From: Rickettsia rhipicephali str. 3-7-female6-CWPP
GTDB lineage: Bacteria; Pseudomonadota; Alphaproteobacteria; Rickettsiales; Rickettsiaceae
Length of the DNA stretch: 64,000 bases
Reading direction: 5' to 3'
Assembly (NCBI RefSeq): GCF_000284075.1
Contig: NC_017042.1
Coordinates: 1-64,000 of the forward strand
Part shown: in pieces, positions 40,744 through 50,734 of the stretch
Position numbering within the stretch: position 1 is the stretch's first letter
How the letters are laid out: each line of letters starts with the position of its first letter
Notes under the pieces: model-generated
What the model saw: only the letters and a program-made list of their open reading frames with translations
The model's database searches: none
What the model was told of the DNA's origin: nothing
Program-made: the position numbers and the translations under genes

Positions 40744-41925
40744 TTACTCTTTTCCAGTACAATATTTTAGAACGGCTATGCCAAATAATGCAGAAATTAA
40801 AGAGCCTATTATTACTGAAGCTCTCATAGAGTTTGAAGGGCAGCTGCTCTCAAACGTAATACTACCTATAAATAAACTTAGGGTAAATCCAATCCCTCCA
40901 AGTATAGCTATAGAATAAAATTTTAACCATGAAGTATCACTTGGTAAATTACAGAGTTTAAATTTTACAAATGGATATGAAAATAGCATAATACCTAATT
41001 GCTTACCTACAAATAAACCAAATATTATCCCATAAATTAAAGCAAGTATTGAGTTGGAACAAGTGCCTTTAAATGCAAAATATTCTAAAAGGATACCGGA
41101 ATTCATAAATACAAAAAGCGGTAAAATAAAGTAATTTACAAAAGGACGAGTTAAGTTTTCAAGTTTTTTAAAAGAAGTGTTAAATGCTCCTTTTATATTA
41201 ACAGGTATAAAAAGTGCTATAATGGCTCCGCATAAAGTACCGTGAATACCTGACTCCACCATACTAATCCATAATAATAAACCTACAATTATATAATAAA
41301 ATAATTGTTTAACTTGTCGATAATTCAATATAAACAAGATGAATATAATTACAGAGGAAATTAATAATGCCGGAGTATTGATTGTTTTAGTATAAAACAA
41401 GGCTAGTATAATTAACGCAAAAGCATCGTCAATTAATGAGAAACCTATAATAAAAGCTCGTAATTCTAAAGATATATGTCGGCTGAAAAAAGATAAAATA
41501 CCAAGGACAAAAGCAGTATCAGTTGCGATAGGAATAGCCCATCCTTTTATTAATCTCGGTTTATCGTAATTAAAAAACATGTATATTAAGACAGGAACTA
41601 CCACACCTCCAAGGGCTGCCGCAGCAGGTAATATTAGTTTTTTTTTATTTTTATGTTCACCTTCTACTAGGTGAAATTTCATCTCTAAACCTATTAATAA
41701 AAAGAAGAAAGTCATGAGGCCGTCATTAACTAAATCTATAAAAGTTGTTTGTAAACGTACATTTCCTATTGTTAAAGAAAATTTACTGTAAATAAAAGAA
41801 GAATAATATTTTGTTAGGAAAATGTTATTGCTGACAATTATTGCTAAGGTAAAAGCAATAATTAATAATATACCGGCAAAAGTACCTGATTTAATTAATT
41901 CTCTTAACTGGTTATTTATACTCAT
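40744..41925 (-). CDS. nhaA: Na+/H+ antiporter NhaA
   Basis: A 393-residue inner membrane antiporter with about 12 hydrophobic segments. The ion-binding Asp pair is Asp166-Asp167 in FSLIDDAFALIILALFYT, matching Asp163-Asp164 of E. coli. The pH-sensor-side motif ESGIHGTLCGAIIALFIP and the N-terminal FFFLIGLEMK segment are intact. Single gene, ATG at 41925. Confidence 0.95.
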   Translation of the reverse strand: MSINNQLRELIKSGTFAGILLIIAFTLAIIVSNNIFLTKYYSSFIYSKFSLTIGNVRLQTTFIDLVNDGLMTFFFLLIGLEMKFHLVEGEHKNKKKLILPAAAALGGVVVPVLIYMFFNYDKPRLIKGWAIPIATDTAFVLGILSFFSRHISLELRAFIIGFSLIDDAFALIILALFYTKTINTPALLISSVIIFILFILNYRQVKQLFYYIIVGLLLWISMVESGIHGTLCGAIIALFIPVNIKGAFNTSFKKLENLTRPFVNYFILPLFVFMNSGILLEYFAFKGTCSNSILALIYGIIFGLFVGKQLGIMLFSYPFVKFKLCNLPSDTSWLKFYSIAILGGIGFTLSLFIGSITFESSCPSNSMRASVIIGSLISALFGIAVLKYCTGKE

Positions 41926-42127
41926 GATTTTAATATTAGTTATAACAAGCTCATAATAATACGTTATTTAAATTTATTAAGAAAGTCAAAAATCTATATA
42001 AATCCATAGCAATAATTTATTTTTTAGTGAGATAAAAAGTTGTTTTTTGTACTTTTATAAGCTTGTATAATAATAAGTGTAAGAAGATATAATTATTAAT
42101 TACAAAAAAAATATCTAAGCAATTCTT

Positions 42128-43910
42128 ATGTTAACAGAACAGCAAACCGAATGGATTATCAGCAATAACCTTGTAAATAAGGGATGGCATATAGGATAAT
42201 GATACTAAAAAGAATGTTTATTTTCAAAAACCAAAATCAAAAACAGAACAGACAAGATTAAACGGAAAAAGACCGGATTATATCTTATATGAAAGTAATA
42301 ATAATAAACCTATTGCAATAATAGAAGCAAAAAACAGGAGTGGATTTAAGGCAAGCTTTAGATCAAGCAACGGAATATGCAAAATTGTTTGATGTACCTA
42401 TAGTGTTCGCAATGAATGGAGCTTACTGCGAAGCTCGTTTTGTTGCTAATAATAAAGAGCTTATTAAACGGTGATGAAGTAAGGGAATTACTACATGAAA
42501 AAGAATTATTAGCTTTTTTAGAAGCAAGCAGTAATGAAGCTTGGACTAATACCGAAAGAAATTAAAGTATCACGTGAAGAATTAATATCGATATTTAAAA
42601 ACTTGAGTAATCTTTTAAGAAGTGAAGGGCTCCGAGCAGAAATAGAAAGATTTAGCGAATTTGCAAATATATTATTCTTAAAATTATTAAGCGAAAACAA
42701 CGAAAAATCTTGGTGGAATAATATCAAAGCACAATCAAACGATGATATTATCGGTTACATTAATAGCTATGTTATAGAACAAATTAAGAACAAATACGGT
42801 GGTGATGTTTTTACGCCTATTTCTCTAGGCAATTCCATTACTCTCCGCCACATTATCGATGCAATTGATCCTCTTGCGATACCGGTGGGTTCTTAACTGA
42901 AGCTTTTAATTATATCAAAGAAAATAATATAATTAATACCGATGAAGATTTAATATGGGCGAGAGTTAACCAAAACCGCTAGAATCGCTAAGATGAATAT
43001 GATTTTGCATGGTGACAGACATAGCGGAATTCAGCAAATAAATAGTCTTGAGAACCCTAATGATGTTAAACCCTTAACTGATCAGCAGTTAAAGTTTGAT
43101 GTAATTGTTACTAATTGCCATTTTCTCAAACTATCACTAAAAAAACTAGCAAAAACGGCAAAACTATAACAGAAAATCATATAACTCCTCTTTATTATAA
43201 CGGCATTGGTAGTACCTGAAGGGTTCTTATTCAGAAAAGACACCGCTGCTGTTCGTCAATTTTTACTGTCAAAAGCAAAGCTGCAACTCATTATCTCTCT
43301 ACCGCAAAGTACTTTTTTACCTTATACAGGAGTAAAAACGTCAATACTTTATTTTATCGATGTACATAAACCGAATAATCAAAAAGAATATTGGGGTTAA
43401 GAATATCGGCGTTACTCTAGACAATAAAAAAAGAAAGATTGTCGGTATAAATGATTTAAACAGGCGAGGATGAAAAATTAAATTTATCTAAAATTCCTTT
43501 TATAGATCTCGATTTTTATCAAATAGCTAAAAAAGGATTGGTGAAAAACAATGATATTTTAATGTGTAAAGACGGAGCATTAACGGGTAAAGTGTGTTTT
43601 GTAGATGATAAAATTTTACCACAAATAGAAGTAATGATTAATGAACATGTTTATATTTTTAGAGGGAAAACGAATATTTATACATCAATCTTATTTATTT
43701 TATTGTTTAAATAGCGATATAATTCAAAATCAAATTAAGAACTTAGCTTATAATAAAAGTGCTCAGCCTGGTTTAAATAGAGAACATATAAACTCAATTT
43801 ATATTCCTCTTCCGTCTCTAGAACAACAACAGGAAATTATTGAAGAATTGAATAGCTATCAAAAGATAATAGAGGGGGCAAAACAGATAATAGATAATTG
43901 AGGCATCCTT
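42128..43910 (+). pseudogene. Eroded restriction-modification locus: HSDR_N, HsdM and first HsdS half
   Basis: Coding remains run in one direction through many frameshifts. 42128-42530: HSDR_N nuclease domain (LTEQQTEWIISNNL, RPDYILYESNNNKPIAIIEAK with the PD..ExK pattern, then TEYAKLFDVPIVFAMNG). 42534-43400: HsdM-like methylase (SREELISIFKNLSNLLRSEGL, then VVPEGFLFRKDTAAVRQFLLS). The catalytic NPPF position near 43120 reads LPFSQTITKK after an indel. 43530-43910: HsdS-like target domain (DILMCKDGALTGKVCFVDD, LPSLEQQQEIIEELN). More than six disruptions; inactive. The order suggests a single-chain ancestor. Confidence 0.85.
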
Positions 43911-44040
43911 TTATTTGGAAATAAATAAACAATGAGAAATTGTTAAATTTGGCGATATCGTTATCAATAAATTAAAAAGTAATATTTTATCTCTTGAGCA
44001 TAAGGAGTATACAACGTTAATAGTAGGTAAAAAAGGTAAA

Positions 44041-44505
44041 ATGATTAACATTAATATTGCAATTAAGGGGGATATTCCAGTAATAGCAGCTGGTCGGGTT
44101 AGTCCTTATTCACATAATCAATATAATTTTAACGATAACATAATCACTATTTCTTCATCGGGAGCATATGCTGGATATATTTGGTATCATAATTCGCCAA
44201 TGTGGGCTTCAGATTGTAACGTAATCTATTCAATTAATGAAAAACTATTGTTAACTAAATATCTATATTATATTTTAAAATCTCAGCAAAATATAATATA
44301 CCAAAAGCAAGCTGGATCATCAGGTCAACCTCACGTTTATTTGAAAGATTTAGAGGATTTACAAATTCCTATCCCGCCTCTTGAAGAACAGCAAAAAATA
44401 GTAACAGAGTTTGATAATAATCAAAGTGAGATTGACAACCTTAAAAACTATATAAAACAATTTGAAAACAAACTAAAAACCACATTAAATTCTCTTTGGC
44501 AATAA
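44041..44505 (+). pseudogene. Second target-recognition half of the HsdS-like region
   Basis: An open frame of 154 residues that starts within a domain: MININIAIKGDIPVIAAGRV, ISSSGAYAGYIWYHNSPMWASDC, then GQPHVYLKDLEDLQIPIPPLEEQQKIV and a coiled tail. This is a type I specificity subunit target domain plus its spacer helix. Upstream coding (VKFGDIVINKLKSNILSLEHK) is in another frame near 43945. It is the last surviving frame of the locus and ends just before dapE. It may be translated as a fragment. Confidence 0.8.
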
Positions 44506-44508
44506 TTG

Positions 44509-45654
44509 ATGTACATTAACTACTTAAAAGATTTGATTGGTTTTAAGTCTGTAACTCCTAAGAGCGATGGGGCTATTGAGTATATTGATGATTTGCTTAA
44601 ACAGCACGGCTTTAAGACCGAAATAAAAATATTCGGTGATTCTAAAAGCGAGCAAGTCACTAATCTTTATGCTGTTTTCGGTAGCAATGAGCCTAATATT
44701 TGCTTTGTTGGTCATGTAGATGTAGTGCTGGCAGGCAATCATGAGCTTTGGCATAATGCGAGTCCATTTAAAGCTAGCCAGCAAGACGGTAAGATATATG
44801 GCAGAGGTGCGGTGGATATGAAAGGGGCTATAGCGTGCTTTCTAGCTGCCAGTTTAGATTTTATAAAAAATAATACCGATTTTAAAGGTTCCATTAGTTT
44901 CTTACTTACTAGTGATGAAGAGGGAAAAGCAAAGCATGGTACTAAAGAAATGCTGCAATATATTTATGATCAAGGATATAAGATAAATTTTGCTATTGTC
45001 GGTGAACCTACTTGTGAAAAAGAAATAGGCGATGCAATTAAGATTGGCAGAAGAGGAAGTGTTAACTTTAAATTAAATATAGAAGGCTTAAGCGGGCATG
45101 TAGCCTATCCTCATAAAGCAAATAACCCATTGCCTTGCTTAATAATAATATTGAATGAGTTAACAAATATAAAACTTGATGAAGGTATTGAATTTTTTCA
45201 ACGTTCAAATCTTGAAGTAACGAATATCGAGGTCAGTAATAATACTTCAAACGTAATTCCGGCAAGTACGGAAGCATCTTTCAATATACGTTTTAATAAT
45301 TTACATAGTGCAGAAACTTTAGCAAAACAGGTAGAAGAAATTATTAAACAGCATTGTAAAGAATATAAAGTAGATTATAAGTTAGAATATAGTAGTTCTG
45401 CTGAAAGTTTTATTCAGAACCCTAGCGATAAAATAAAAGAATTTGCTAAAGTAGTAGAGCATACGCTTAAAATAAAGCCTGAATTCTCTACAAGCGGCGG
45501 TACGTCGGATGCAAGATTCGTCAAAAATTATTGTCCGTTAGTAGAGTTTGGTTTATTATCCGAAACGGCACATAAAATAAACGAATACACAAAAATTAGC
45601 GATTTACAAAAATTATACGATGTGTATTATAACTTTTTGATGGAAATACTTTAA
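44509..45654 (+). CDS. dapE: Succinyl-diaminopimelate desuccinylase
   Basis: A 381-residue M20 metallopeptidase-family enzyme of lysine and meso-diaminopimelate synthesis, needed for peptidoglycan. Zinc-site motifs are VGHVDVVLAG, GRGAVDMKGAIACFLAA, TSDEEGKAKHGT with the catalytic Glu pair, and GEPTCEK. The C-terminal GTSDARFVK and ETAHKINEY complete the site. ATG 44509 is preferred over a TTG at 44506. It starts 3 bases after the dead specificity gene, an unusual junction. Confidence 0.96.
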   Translation: MYINYLKDLIGFKSVTPKSDGAIEYIDDLLKQHGFKTEIKIFGDSKSEQVTNLYAVFGSNEPNICFVGHVDVVLAGNHELWHNASPFKASQQDGKIYGRGAVDMKGAIACFLAASLDFIKNNTDFKGSISFLLTSDEEGKAKHGTKEMLQYIYDQGYKINFAIVGEPTCEKEIGDAIKIGRRGSVNFKLNIEGLSGHVAYPHKANNPLPCLIIILNELTNIKLDEGIEFFQRSNLEVTNIEVSNNTSNVIPASTEASFNIRFNNLHSAETLAKQVEEIIKQHCKEYKVDYKLEYSSSAESFIQNPSDKIKEFAKVVEHTLKIKPEFSTSGGTSDARFVKNYCPLVEFGLLSETAHKINEYTKISDLQKLYDVYYNFLMEIL

Positions 45655-45684
45655 TGTCATTCCCGCAGAGGCAGGAATGGCATT
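45653..45684. repeat. Short hairpin element (gtcattcccgc family)
   Basis: aatgtcattcccgc and gcaggaatggcatt around a four-base loop, starting inside the dapE stop codon. Possible terminator for dapE ahead of tRNA-Leu. Confidence 0.75.
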
Positions 45685-45691
45685 ACCATAC

Positions 45692-45776
45692 GCGGATGTG
45701 ATGGAACTGGTAGACATGCAAGATTTAGGTTCTTGTGCCGCGAGGCGTGGGGGTTCAAGTCCCTTCATCCGTACCA
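45692..45776 (+). tRNA. tRNA-Leu(TAG)
   Basis: A class II tRNA of 85 bases with a variable arm (tgccgcgaggcgt). Acceptor gcggatg / catccgt, encoded ACCA end, anticodon loop with TAG. It reads CUA and probably other CUN codons. Confidence 0.95.
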
Positions 45777-45812
45777 CTTAAATTTTCTCATAAAAAATAA
45801 CATAAAATTTTT

Positions 45813-46277
45813 ATGCAGCAATTTAGTATTTATCAAACAAGCGATGAATTGCTTCTAAAATCAATATTGCTTCTGATAGAAAAATGCTATTACTCTGATC
45901 TTAAAAGCGTGATATTAACTGCAGATGCAGATCAACAAGAAATGCTCAATAAAAATCTTTGGACTTATTCACGTAAGCAATTTATACCTCACGGTAGTAA
46001 ACTTGATCCGCAGCCTGAAAAACAGCCGATTTATATTACCGATGAGTTACAAAATCCTAATAATGCTAGTGTGCTTGTTATTATTTCGCCTACAGATATA
46101 GGAAAAATTTTACAAGCAAAAGAGTATATAAGAGTTTTCAAAAGGATAATTATAATAACCGATTTACCGGAAGATTTAAAAGAATTAACAGTTAAAATAA
46201 ATAAATTTACCGGACAGGAAAACAAAATAGATTGTTTTACTCAAAATCCTCGTGGAGCTTGGAGTAAAGTAGTCTAA
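45813..46277 (+). CDS. holC: DNA polymerase III chi subunit (HolC)
   Basis: A 154-residue clamp-loader accessory protein that links the tau complex to SSB. Family marks are FSIYQTSDELLLKSILLLIEKCYYS, LWTYSRKQFIPHG and KQPIYITDELQNPNNASVLV. Both the alphaproteobacterial length and order fit. It lies downstream of tRNA-Leu and convergent to lptF (5 bases apart). Confidence 0.88.
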   Translation: MQQFSIYQTSDELLLKSILLLIEKCYYSDLKSVILTADADQQEMLNKNLWTYSRKQFIPHGSKLDPQPEKQPIYITDELQNPNNASVLVIISPTDIGKILQAKEYIRVFKRIIIITDLPEDLKELTVKINKFTGQENKIDCFTQNPRGAWSKVV

Positions 46278-46282
46278 TAAAT

Positions 46283-47368
46283 TTATATTCTTTTACGTAC
46301 AAATAAATATAATCCGATCGTTAAAGCAATAACCAAATTGAAATAACAAGCAAAAATAAAATCTAGACTTTTTGAAGCAAAATTTTGTAATATAAAATGA
46401 ATTGAAGTAACTAGCAATACTGTTAAGGCAGAAAATAATACCGGCATAAAAGTTGTTTTTTTGCTATAAGGATATCTCAAAAAAACTGCAAGTGTTACAA
46501 AAGGTAATACAAAACTGTATAAAGGCCAAATTATTCTTTGATGTGCTTCAGCAATTAATTTAATTTTTTTAGTAATAGCTAAATCATGAGGAGGGGCAAG
46601 TAATTCGCTTATATAATATTCGTTTGCTTCTTTATTATGTTTAGTTCTTTGCGATATTAAAGGATTATCATTTTGCAGTTTTATCATTAAAGAATCGAAA
46701 GTTAACTGAGTTAAATTACCATTTACGTCATATTCTTGTCTTATGCCTTTATTAAGTTCAAAAATCGGGCTATTATCATATATATTAAGAGTACCTGAAC
46801 CCGCAAATACTACTGATGGGTTATCAGCGTTGCGATTATCAAATATTATTACGCCATTCATAATATTTCCTGCTGATTTTTTATCTATAAAAACAGTGAT
46901 ATCTTTCGTTACTTTATTAAAAGTTTTCTCTTCAATCATACTTGAGATATAATTATTCTTTATAAAGTTTAAACGTGATTTTAAGTTTATATGAGATAAC
47001 GGCAGGATGGTAGAAGATATATAATAAGCAAGTAGCATAACTATTAATGCGACATATAAAGCAGGCAGTGCTAGCTGTACATTATTAACTCCTGAAGCTT
47101 GTAATATAATTAATTGTCGCTCGACTTTTAAATTATTATATATATAAATCACGGTAATAACCGTTATTACCGGTAACAGAATAAATAATAAAGTAGGAAG
47201 TACTAAAACTATTAAACTGAAGAAGTCCATAACTTTTATACCTTTATCAAATAAATATAAAAGTTTTAATATTTGCGTTATCCATACTATACTAGTCACT
47301 GAAAAAGTAACGACTATAAGCAGCGGTAAGATATTTTTTATAAAGTATTTTCGGTATAGTAGCATCAT
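46283..47368 (-). CDS. lptF: LPS export permease LptF (YjgP/YjgQ family)
   Basis: An inner membrane subunit of the LptB2FG transporter that extracts LPS. It has about six transmembrane helices, three at each end, flanking a beta-jellyroll periplasmic domain (about residues 130-260). Family patterns are ILQASGVNNVQLALPAL and the RIIWPLYSFVLPFVTLAVFLRYPY segment. The open frame reaches 47395, but ATG 47368 (or 47365) before LLYRKYF fits the family. LptF is preferred over LptG, with moderate confidence. Confidence 0.88.
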   Translation of the reverse strand: MMLLYRKYFIKNILPLLIVVTFSVTSIVWITQILKLLYLFDKGIKVMDFFSLIVLVLPTLLFILLPVITVITVIYIYNNLKVERQLIILQASGVNNVQLALPALYVALIVMLLAYYISSTILPLSHINLKSRLNFIKNNYISSMIEEKTFNKVTKDITVFIDKKSAGNIMNGVIIFDNRNADNPSVVFAGSGTLNIYDNSPIFELNKGIRQEYDVNGNLTQLTFDSLMIKLQNDNPLISQRTKHNKEANEYYISELLAPPHDLAITKKIKLIAEAHQRIIWPLYSFVLPFVTLAVFLRYPYSKKTTFMPVLFSALTVLLVTSIHFILQNFASKSLDFIFACYFNLVIALTIGLYLFVRKRI

Positions 47369-47503
47369 AATGTTTGTTTGGTTTTTTGATGTCATTCTCG
47401 TTTTTAGCTAGGAGCGACATCAAACGCTTTTCAAAAACTGTCCAGTACTATGGATGGTTAGATGGGTTTTGTAGGAACTCGTTCCCGGTTCATTTCAAAA
47501 TAA

Positions 47504-47773
47504 TTAAAAACCAAGTGCACTGTGTGAACCTAATCGTATTAACTCCAATGTGTCAGCATCGGGTTTTCTATAAATTAATACTAAATCCGGTTTAATATGA
47601 CAATCTCTACAATCTTTCCAATTACCTATAAGGGCATGGTCTCTCATATGTATAGGTCATATTATATCAGCAACCAAGTACCTAACTGCTTTCAGTAAAA
47701 TATCATCCAAATTTATTCCATGTTTTCTACGTTTTTCACGTTTAAACTGTGCAGTACGTTTAATCGTTCTCAT
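47504..47773 (-). pseudogene. YafQ-type mRNA interferase toxin with in-frame TGA
   Basis: From ATG 47773 a single frame reads MRTIKRTAQFKREKRRKHG, LLKAVRYLVADII, then TGA, then PIHMRDHALIGNWKDCRDCH, IKPDLVLIYRKPDADTLELI and RLGSHSALGF to a TAA at 47504. Everything but the one TGA fits YafQ toxins, including the HIKPDLVLIYR core and GSHS end. The stop lies between the helical part and the catalytic beta sheet, so no active toxin is expected. It overlaps its antitoxin by 14 bases. Confidence 0.85.
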
Positions 47774-48023
47774 TTAAATCAGATAACAAATTATTGATAT
47801 TACCAACATGAACTAATTTGCCGCTTCTTGCAGCTTTCATAGCTTTAATTGTTTCATCATTTGGGATAAGTGGCTCAAACGGCAATGCTTTTTCACGAGC
47901 AACACGAAATAACAGCATACGAACAGCATCAGATAAAGTAAGTCCCATAGCAGCAAGCACTAAAGCTGCTTCTTCTTTCACGTCTTCATTAATACGGGCT
48001 CGCACAATAGAATCAGCAGACAT
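47760..48023 (-). CDS. RelB/DinJ-family antitoxin
   Basis: An 87-residue ribbon-helix-helix antitoxin: ADSIVRARINEDVKEEAALVLAAMGLTLSDAVRMLLFRV is the diagnostic DinJ/RelB N-terminus, followed by ALPFEPLIPNDETIKAM. The C-terminal tail should bind the YafQ partner. The frame is intact although the toxin is interrupted, the usual order of loss in addiction modules. A good start at ATG 48023. Confidence 0.9.
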   Translation of the reverse strand: MSADSIVRARINEDVKEEAALVLAAMGLTLSDAVRMLLFRVAREKALPFEPLIPNDETIKAMKAARSGKLVHVGNINNLLSDLNEND

Positions 48024-48116
48024 AAAAATCTTCTTTCAATAATGTAGCCACATTGTAGCGCGCATATTAAAAACTTTCAAGATTAAAAAACAAGTTTTTT
48101 ATATGTTTTTTCTTAA

Positions 48117-48764
48117 TTACTGCCTCATTAATAGAAAATCCCCGATCTTTCTTATTATATGATTTGCAAAGATGCGATAAATTAACTTACCTATCAGTAT
48201 TGTTATAAATGCAATAATAATGCCGTAGATTATATCACTTGGGTAATGCATAGCAAGGCTTATGCGAGATAAAGACACGAGCATAATAACACAAATCATT
48301 AAGATTTTTAATGGTAATTTTATATAATTCCAAGCAAAATACGTTACTAACACACTAAGAGCTGCGTGGCTGCTTGGAAAGCTTGAAAAGCATCTTTCGT
48401 TTGCAGTATTTATTATGGTCATGAAACTATCTACAGGAAGACTGCAATAAGGGCGAGGGAAATTAACTGAAAATTTAAGAGCGGTAAAAATTAAACCGAA
48501 TACCCCGTATATTATACCGATTTCAACTAACTTATTATAATCGTGCCAGAATTTATTTTGCCGCTTCTTATCATTTTTGGTTTTCTTTAATTGAATATAA
48601 AAATATATACGGTATAAAATATATATTAAGGCGAAATTAGCGATATTAAAACAAAACGAAATTATTTTAAAAAAATAAGGTATAAAGCCGATATTAGTAA
48701 TTTTATTCAAAAATAAGAATATTTCTTGATTTAAGCCGCAAAAATTATAAAAAACTTCAAACAT
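48117..48764 (-). CDS. PAP2-family membrane phosphatase
   Basis: A 215-residue integral membrane phosphatase with about six helices. The three-part PAP2 signature is present: KFSVNFPRP, FPSSHAALS with the catalytic His, and SRISLAMHYPSD. Such enzymes act on phosphatidate, undecaprenyl pyrophosphate or lipid A 1-phosphate. Exact substrate cannot be chosen. It diverges from the metal-hydrolase gene with 14 bases between starts. Confidence 0.88.
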   Translation of the reverse strand: MFEVFYNFCGLNQEIFLFLNKITNIGFIPYFFKIISFCFNIANFALIYILYRIYFYIQLKKTKNDKKRQNKFWHDYNKLVEIGIIYGVFGLIFTALKFSVNFPRPYCSLPVDSFMTIINTANERCFSSFPSSHAALSVLVTYFAWNYIKLPLKILMICVIMLVSLSRISLAMHYPSDIIYGIIIAFITILIGKLIYRIFANHIIRKIGDFLLMRQ

Positions 48765-48778
48765 TATTTTAAATATTT

Positions 48779-49543
48779 ATGTTACAAGTAACAATACTTG
48801 GGTGTGGAGCATCTATAGGCGTACCGGTGATCAGGTGCGATTGTAGTACTTGCACATCTCCTTCAAAGTACAATAAAAGGACTAGATCAGCAATATATAT
48901 TAACGATGAAAATAGTCAAATATTAGTTGATTTCGGTTTTGATATTAGAAATCAACTATTACGAGAAAAGATAAATAAGCTCGATTGTGCTATATTAACA
49001 CATTATCATTCCGATCACGTTAACGGTATCGATGATTTACGAGTATTTACTTTTATGCAAGGCAAGCCATTTGAAATCTATACAGATCACGATAGTACGG
49101 CAAAGCTCCATACAAAATTTGATTATCTATTTAACAATAAGTTATTTAAGCTTGGGCGACTGTTCACAACTCAATCTGTTAGTTTTTTTGATAAAATTAA
49201 GATTAATACTATAGAAATACAATTTTTTAGACAGCATCACGGTCCTATAGATAGCTTGGGCTTACGTATAGGTGATTTCGTTTATTCGCCCGATGTAATC
49301 GATTTTCCTCCTGAATCAGATAAATTTTTAAAAGATATAAAAATATGGATATTAGATTGTATGGATTATAAATCAAATCCGAATCATGCAGGACTTGATA
49401 AAGTTCTAGAATGGCGTGAAAAATATAAACCTGAGCAGATATTATTAACCAATATGAGACACACGATAGATTATCATGAGATTACGAAAATGCTTCCAAA
49501 TAACGTTAAGCCGCTTTATGACGGTTATAAATTTACGGTCTAG
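48779..49543 (+). CDS. Metallo-beta-lactamase fold hydrolase (PhnP-like)
   Basis: A 254-residue hydrolase with the metal motif THYHSDHVNGIDDLR and an N-terminal LGCGASIGVPVIRCDCSTC, which with the cysteines resembles PhnP-type cyclic phosphodiesterases. FRQHHGPIDSLGLRIG and LTNMRHTIDYHE supply later ligands. The biological substrate is unknown, since no phosphonate genes are visible. It ends 3 bases before glnQ and may be co-transcribed. Confidence 0.88.
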   Translation: MLQVTILGCGASIGVPVIRCDCSTCTSPSKYNKRTRSAIYINDENSQILVDFGFDIRNQLLREKINKLDCAILTHYHSDHVNGIDDLRVFTFMQGKPFEIYTDHDSTAKLHTKFDYLFNNKLFKLGRLFTTQSVSFFDKIKINTIEIQFFRQHHGPIDSLGLRIGDFVYSPDVIDFPPESDKFLKDIKIWILDCMDYKSNPNHAGLDKVLEWREKYKPEQILLTNMRHTIDYHEITKMLPNNVKPLYDGYKFTV

Positions 49544-49546
49544 TTT

Positions 49547-50269
49547 ATGATTATTTTAGAAAAAGTTTGTAAGCGTTATGGCAAGAATTACGCAATTAAG
49601 AATATTGATTTAAGTTTTACTACCAAGGAAACTACTGTAATAATCGGTCCTTCGGGAAGCGGTAAAACTACTCTGCTTAGAATTTTAAATAATTTAGAAG
49701 AACCAAGTAGCGGTACTTTTTTGGTAGACAGGAAGAAGCTACTGCTTAAAGATAGAAGAAAGCTTTGTTTAAAAGTTGGTATGGTTTTTCAAAATTTTAA
49801 TCTATTCCCGCATTTAACGGTAGGAGAAAACCTAATCTATACGCCGGTAAATGTTTTAATTTTGCCAAAAGAACAAGCAATTTCTATGGCAAAGGAATTG
49901 CTTGCAAAATTTAAGCTAACACAAAAATTTGACTCATATCCGGCAAGCCTATCAGGAGGGCAAAAGCAACGTACCGCAATAGCAAGGGCTTTAATGATGA
50001 AGCCGGAAATTTTGTTATTCGACGAACCGACTTCGGCACTCGATCCTGAAAATATTAAAGATGTTATAGAGAATATAAATTTATTAAAAGATCAAATGAG
50101 CATGGTAGTGGTCACGCACCATTTGAAGTTTGCAAAATTAATAGCGGATCGTGTTATTTTTATGGATCAAGGACAGATTTTAGCAAATCAACCTGCCGAG
50201 GATTTTTTTAATAAACCGGCATCGCATCGAGCTAGGTTGTTTTTAGAGAATATCGGCGATTTAATGTGA
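49547..50269 (+). CDS. glnQ: Amino acid ABC transporter ATP-binding protein GlnQ
   Basis: A 240-residue polar amino acid importer ATPase. Walker A GPSGSGKTT, Q-loop VFQNFNLFPHLT, signature LSGGQKQR, Walker B ILLFDEPTSALDPE, and switch His in VVVTHH. Sequence style is that of GlnQ/HisP. The permease and binding protein are not adjacent, as is common in this genus. Confidence 0.92.
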   Translation: MIILEKVCKRYGKNYAIKNIDLSFTTKETTVIIGPSGSGKTTLLRILNNLEEPSSGTFLVDRKKLLLKDRRKLCLKVGMVFQNFNLFPHLTVGENLIYTPVNVLILPKEQAISMAKELLAKFKLTQKFDSYPASLSGGQKQRTAIARALMMKPEILLFDEPTSALDPENIKDVIENINLLKDQMSMVVVTHHLKFAKLIADRVIFMDQGQILANQPAEDFFNKPASHRARLFLENIGDLM

Positions 50270-50295
50270 TTTTCTTGATAAAGATAAAATTATAG

Positions 50296-50458
50296 CCTAT
50301 AATTAGTATTTAATTTAGTATTAATTATAGGTATACTCGATGAACTTGAAAAATTGGCTACGTCGTCTAAATAAGTTCGCAGGTAGCCACGTATTAAGTA
50401 TACGCTCCGCTCCTAGTCTTGCAGACTCCTTGCTCTTTTCCAAGTTGATCTTCGTATA
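50296..50458. repeat. Repeat region after glnQ
   Basis: A 10-bp hairpin (cctataatta at 50296-50305 with taattatagg at 50322-50331) is followed by a different dispersed palindromic element at 50331-50458. That element starts gtatactcgatgaacttgaa and ends ttccaagttgatcttcgtata. A piece of the same element (gaacttcgtatacc) recurs near 51785. No gene is seen here. Confidence 0.6.
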
Positions 50459-50485
50459 ACTTTCTTCGTTTACTTGGAGTCAATA

Positions 50486-50731
50486 ATGGAACATATTTAT
50501 GCAAATCTAGCAGTTAGTATATCAGAATTAAAAAAAGCACTACTGCATTATTGGATAAGACAAGTGGTGAGCCTGTTGCCTTATTAAATCATAATAAACC
50601 GACTGCTTATCTAAATTCCGGCTGAATTATATGAGCAAATTATTGAAGCTTTAGGATGACAAATATTTATTAGAGCTTGCTACTTATTAGATTAAAAGAT
50701 AAAGAAAAGGCAATAGCGGTTAAAAGTAGCT
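50486..50731 (+). pseudogene. Phd/YefM-type antitoxin pseudogene
   Basis: From ATG 50486: MEHIYANLAVSISELKK, then in the next frame TALLDKTSGEPVALLNHNKP, then IPAELYEQIIEAL, then RLKDKEKAIAV. This is a clear antitoxin of the Phd/YefM type broken by three or more small indels. No toxin gene follows; the reading frame runs into a palindromic element. Confidence 0.75.
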
Positions 50732-50734
50732 TTT

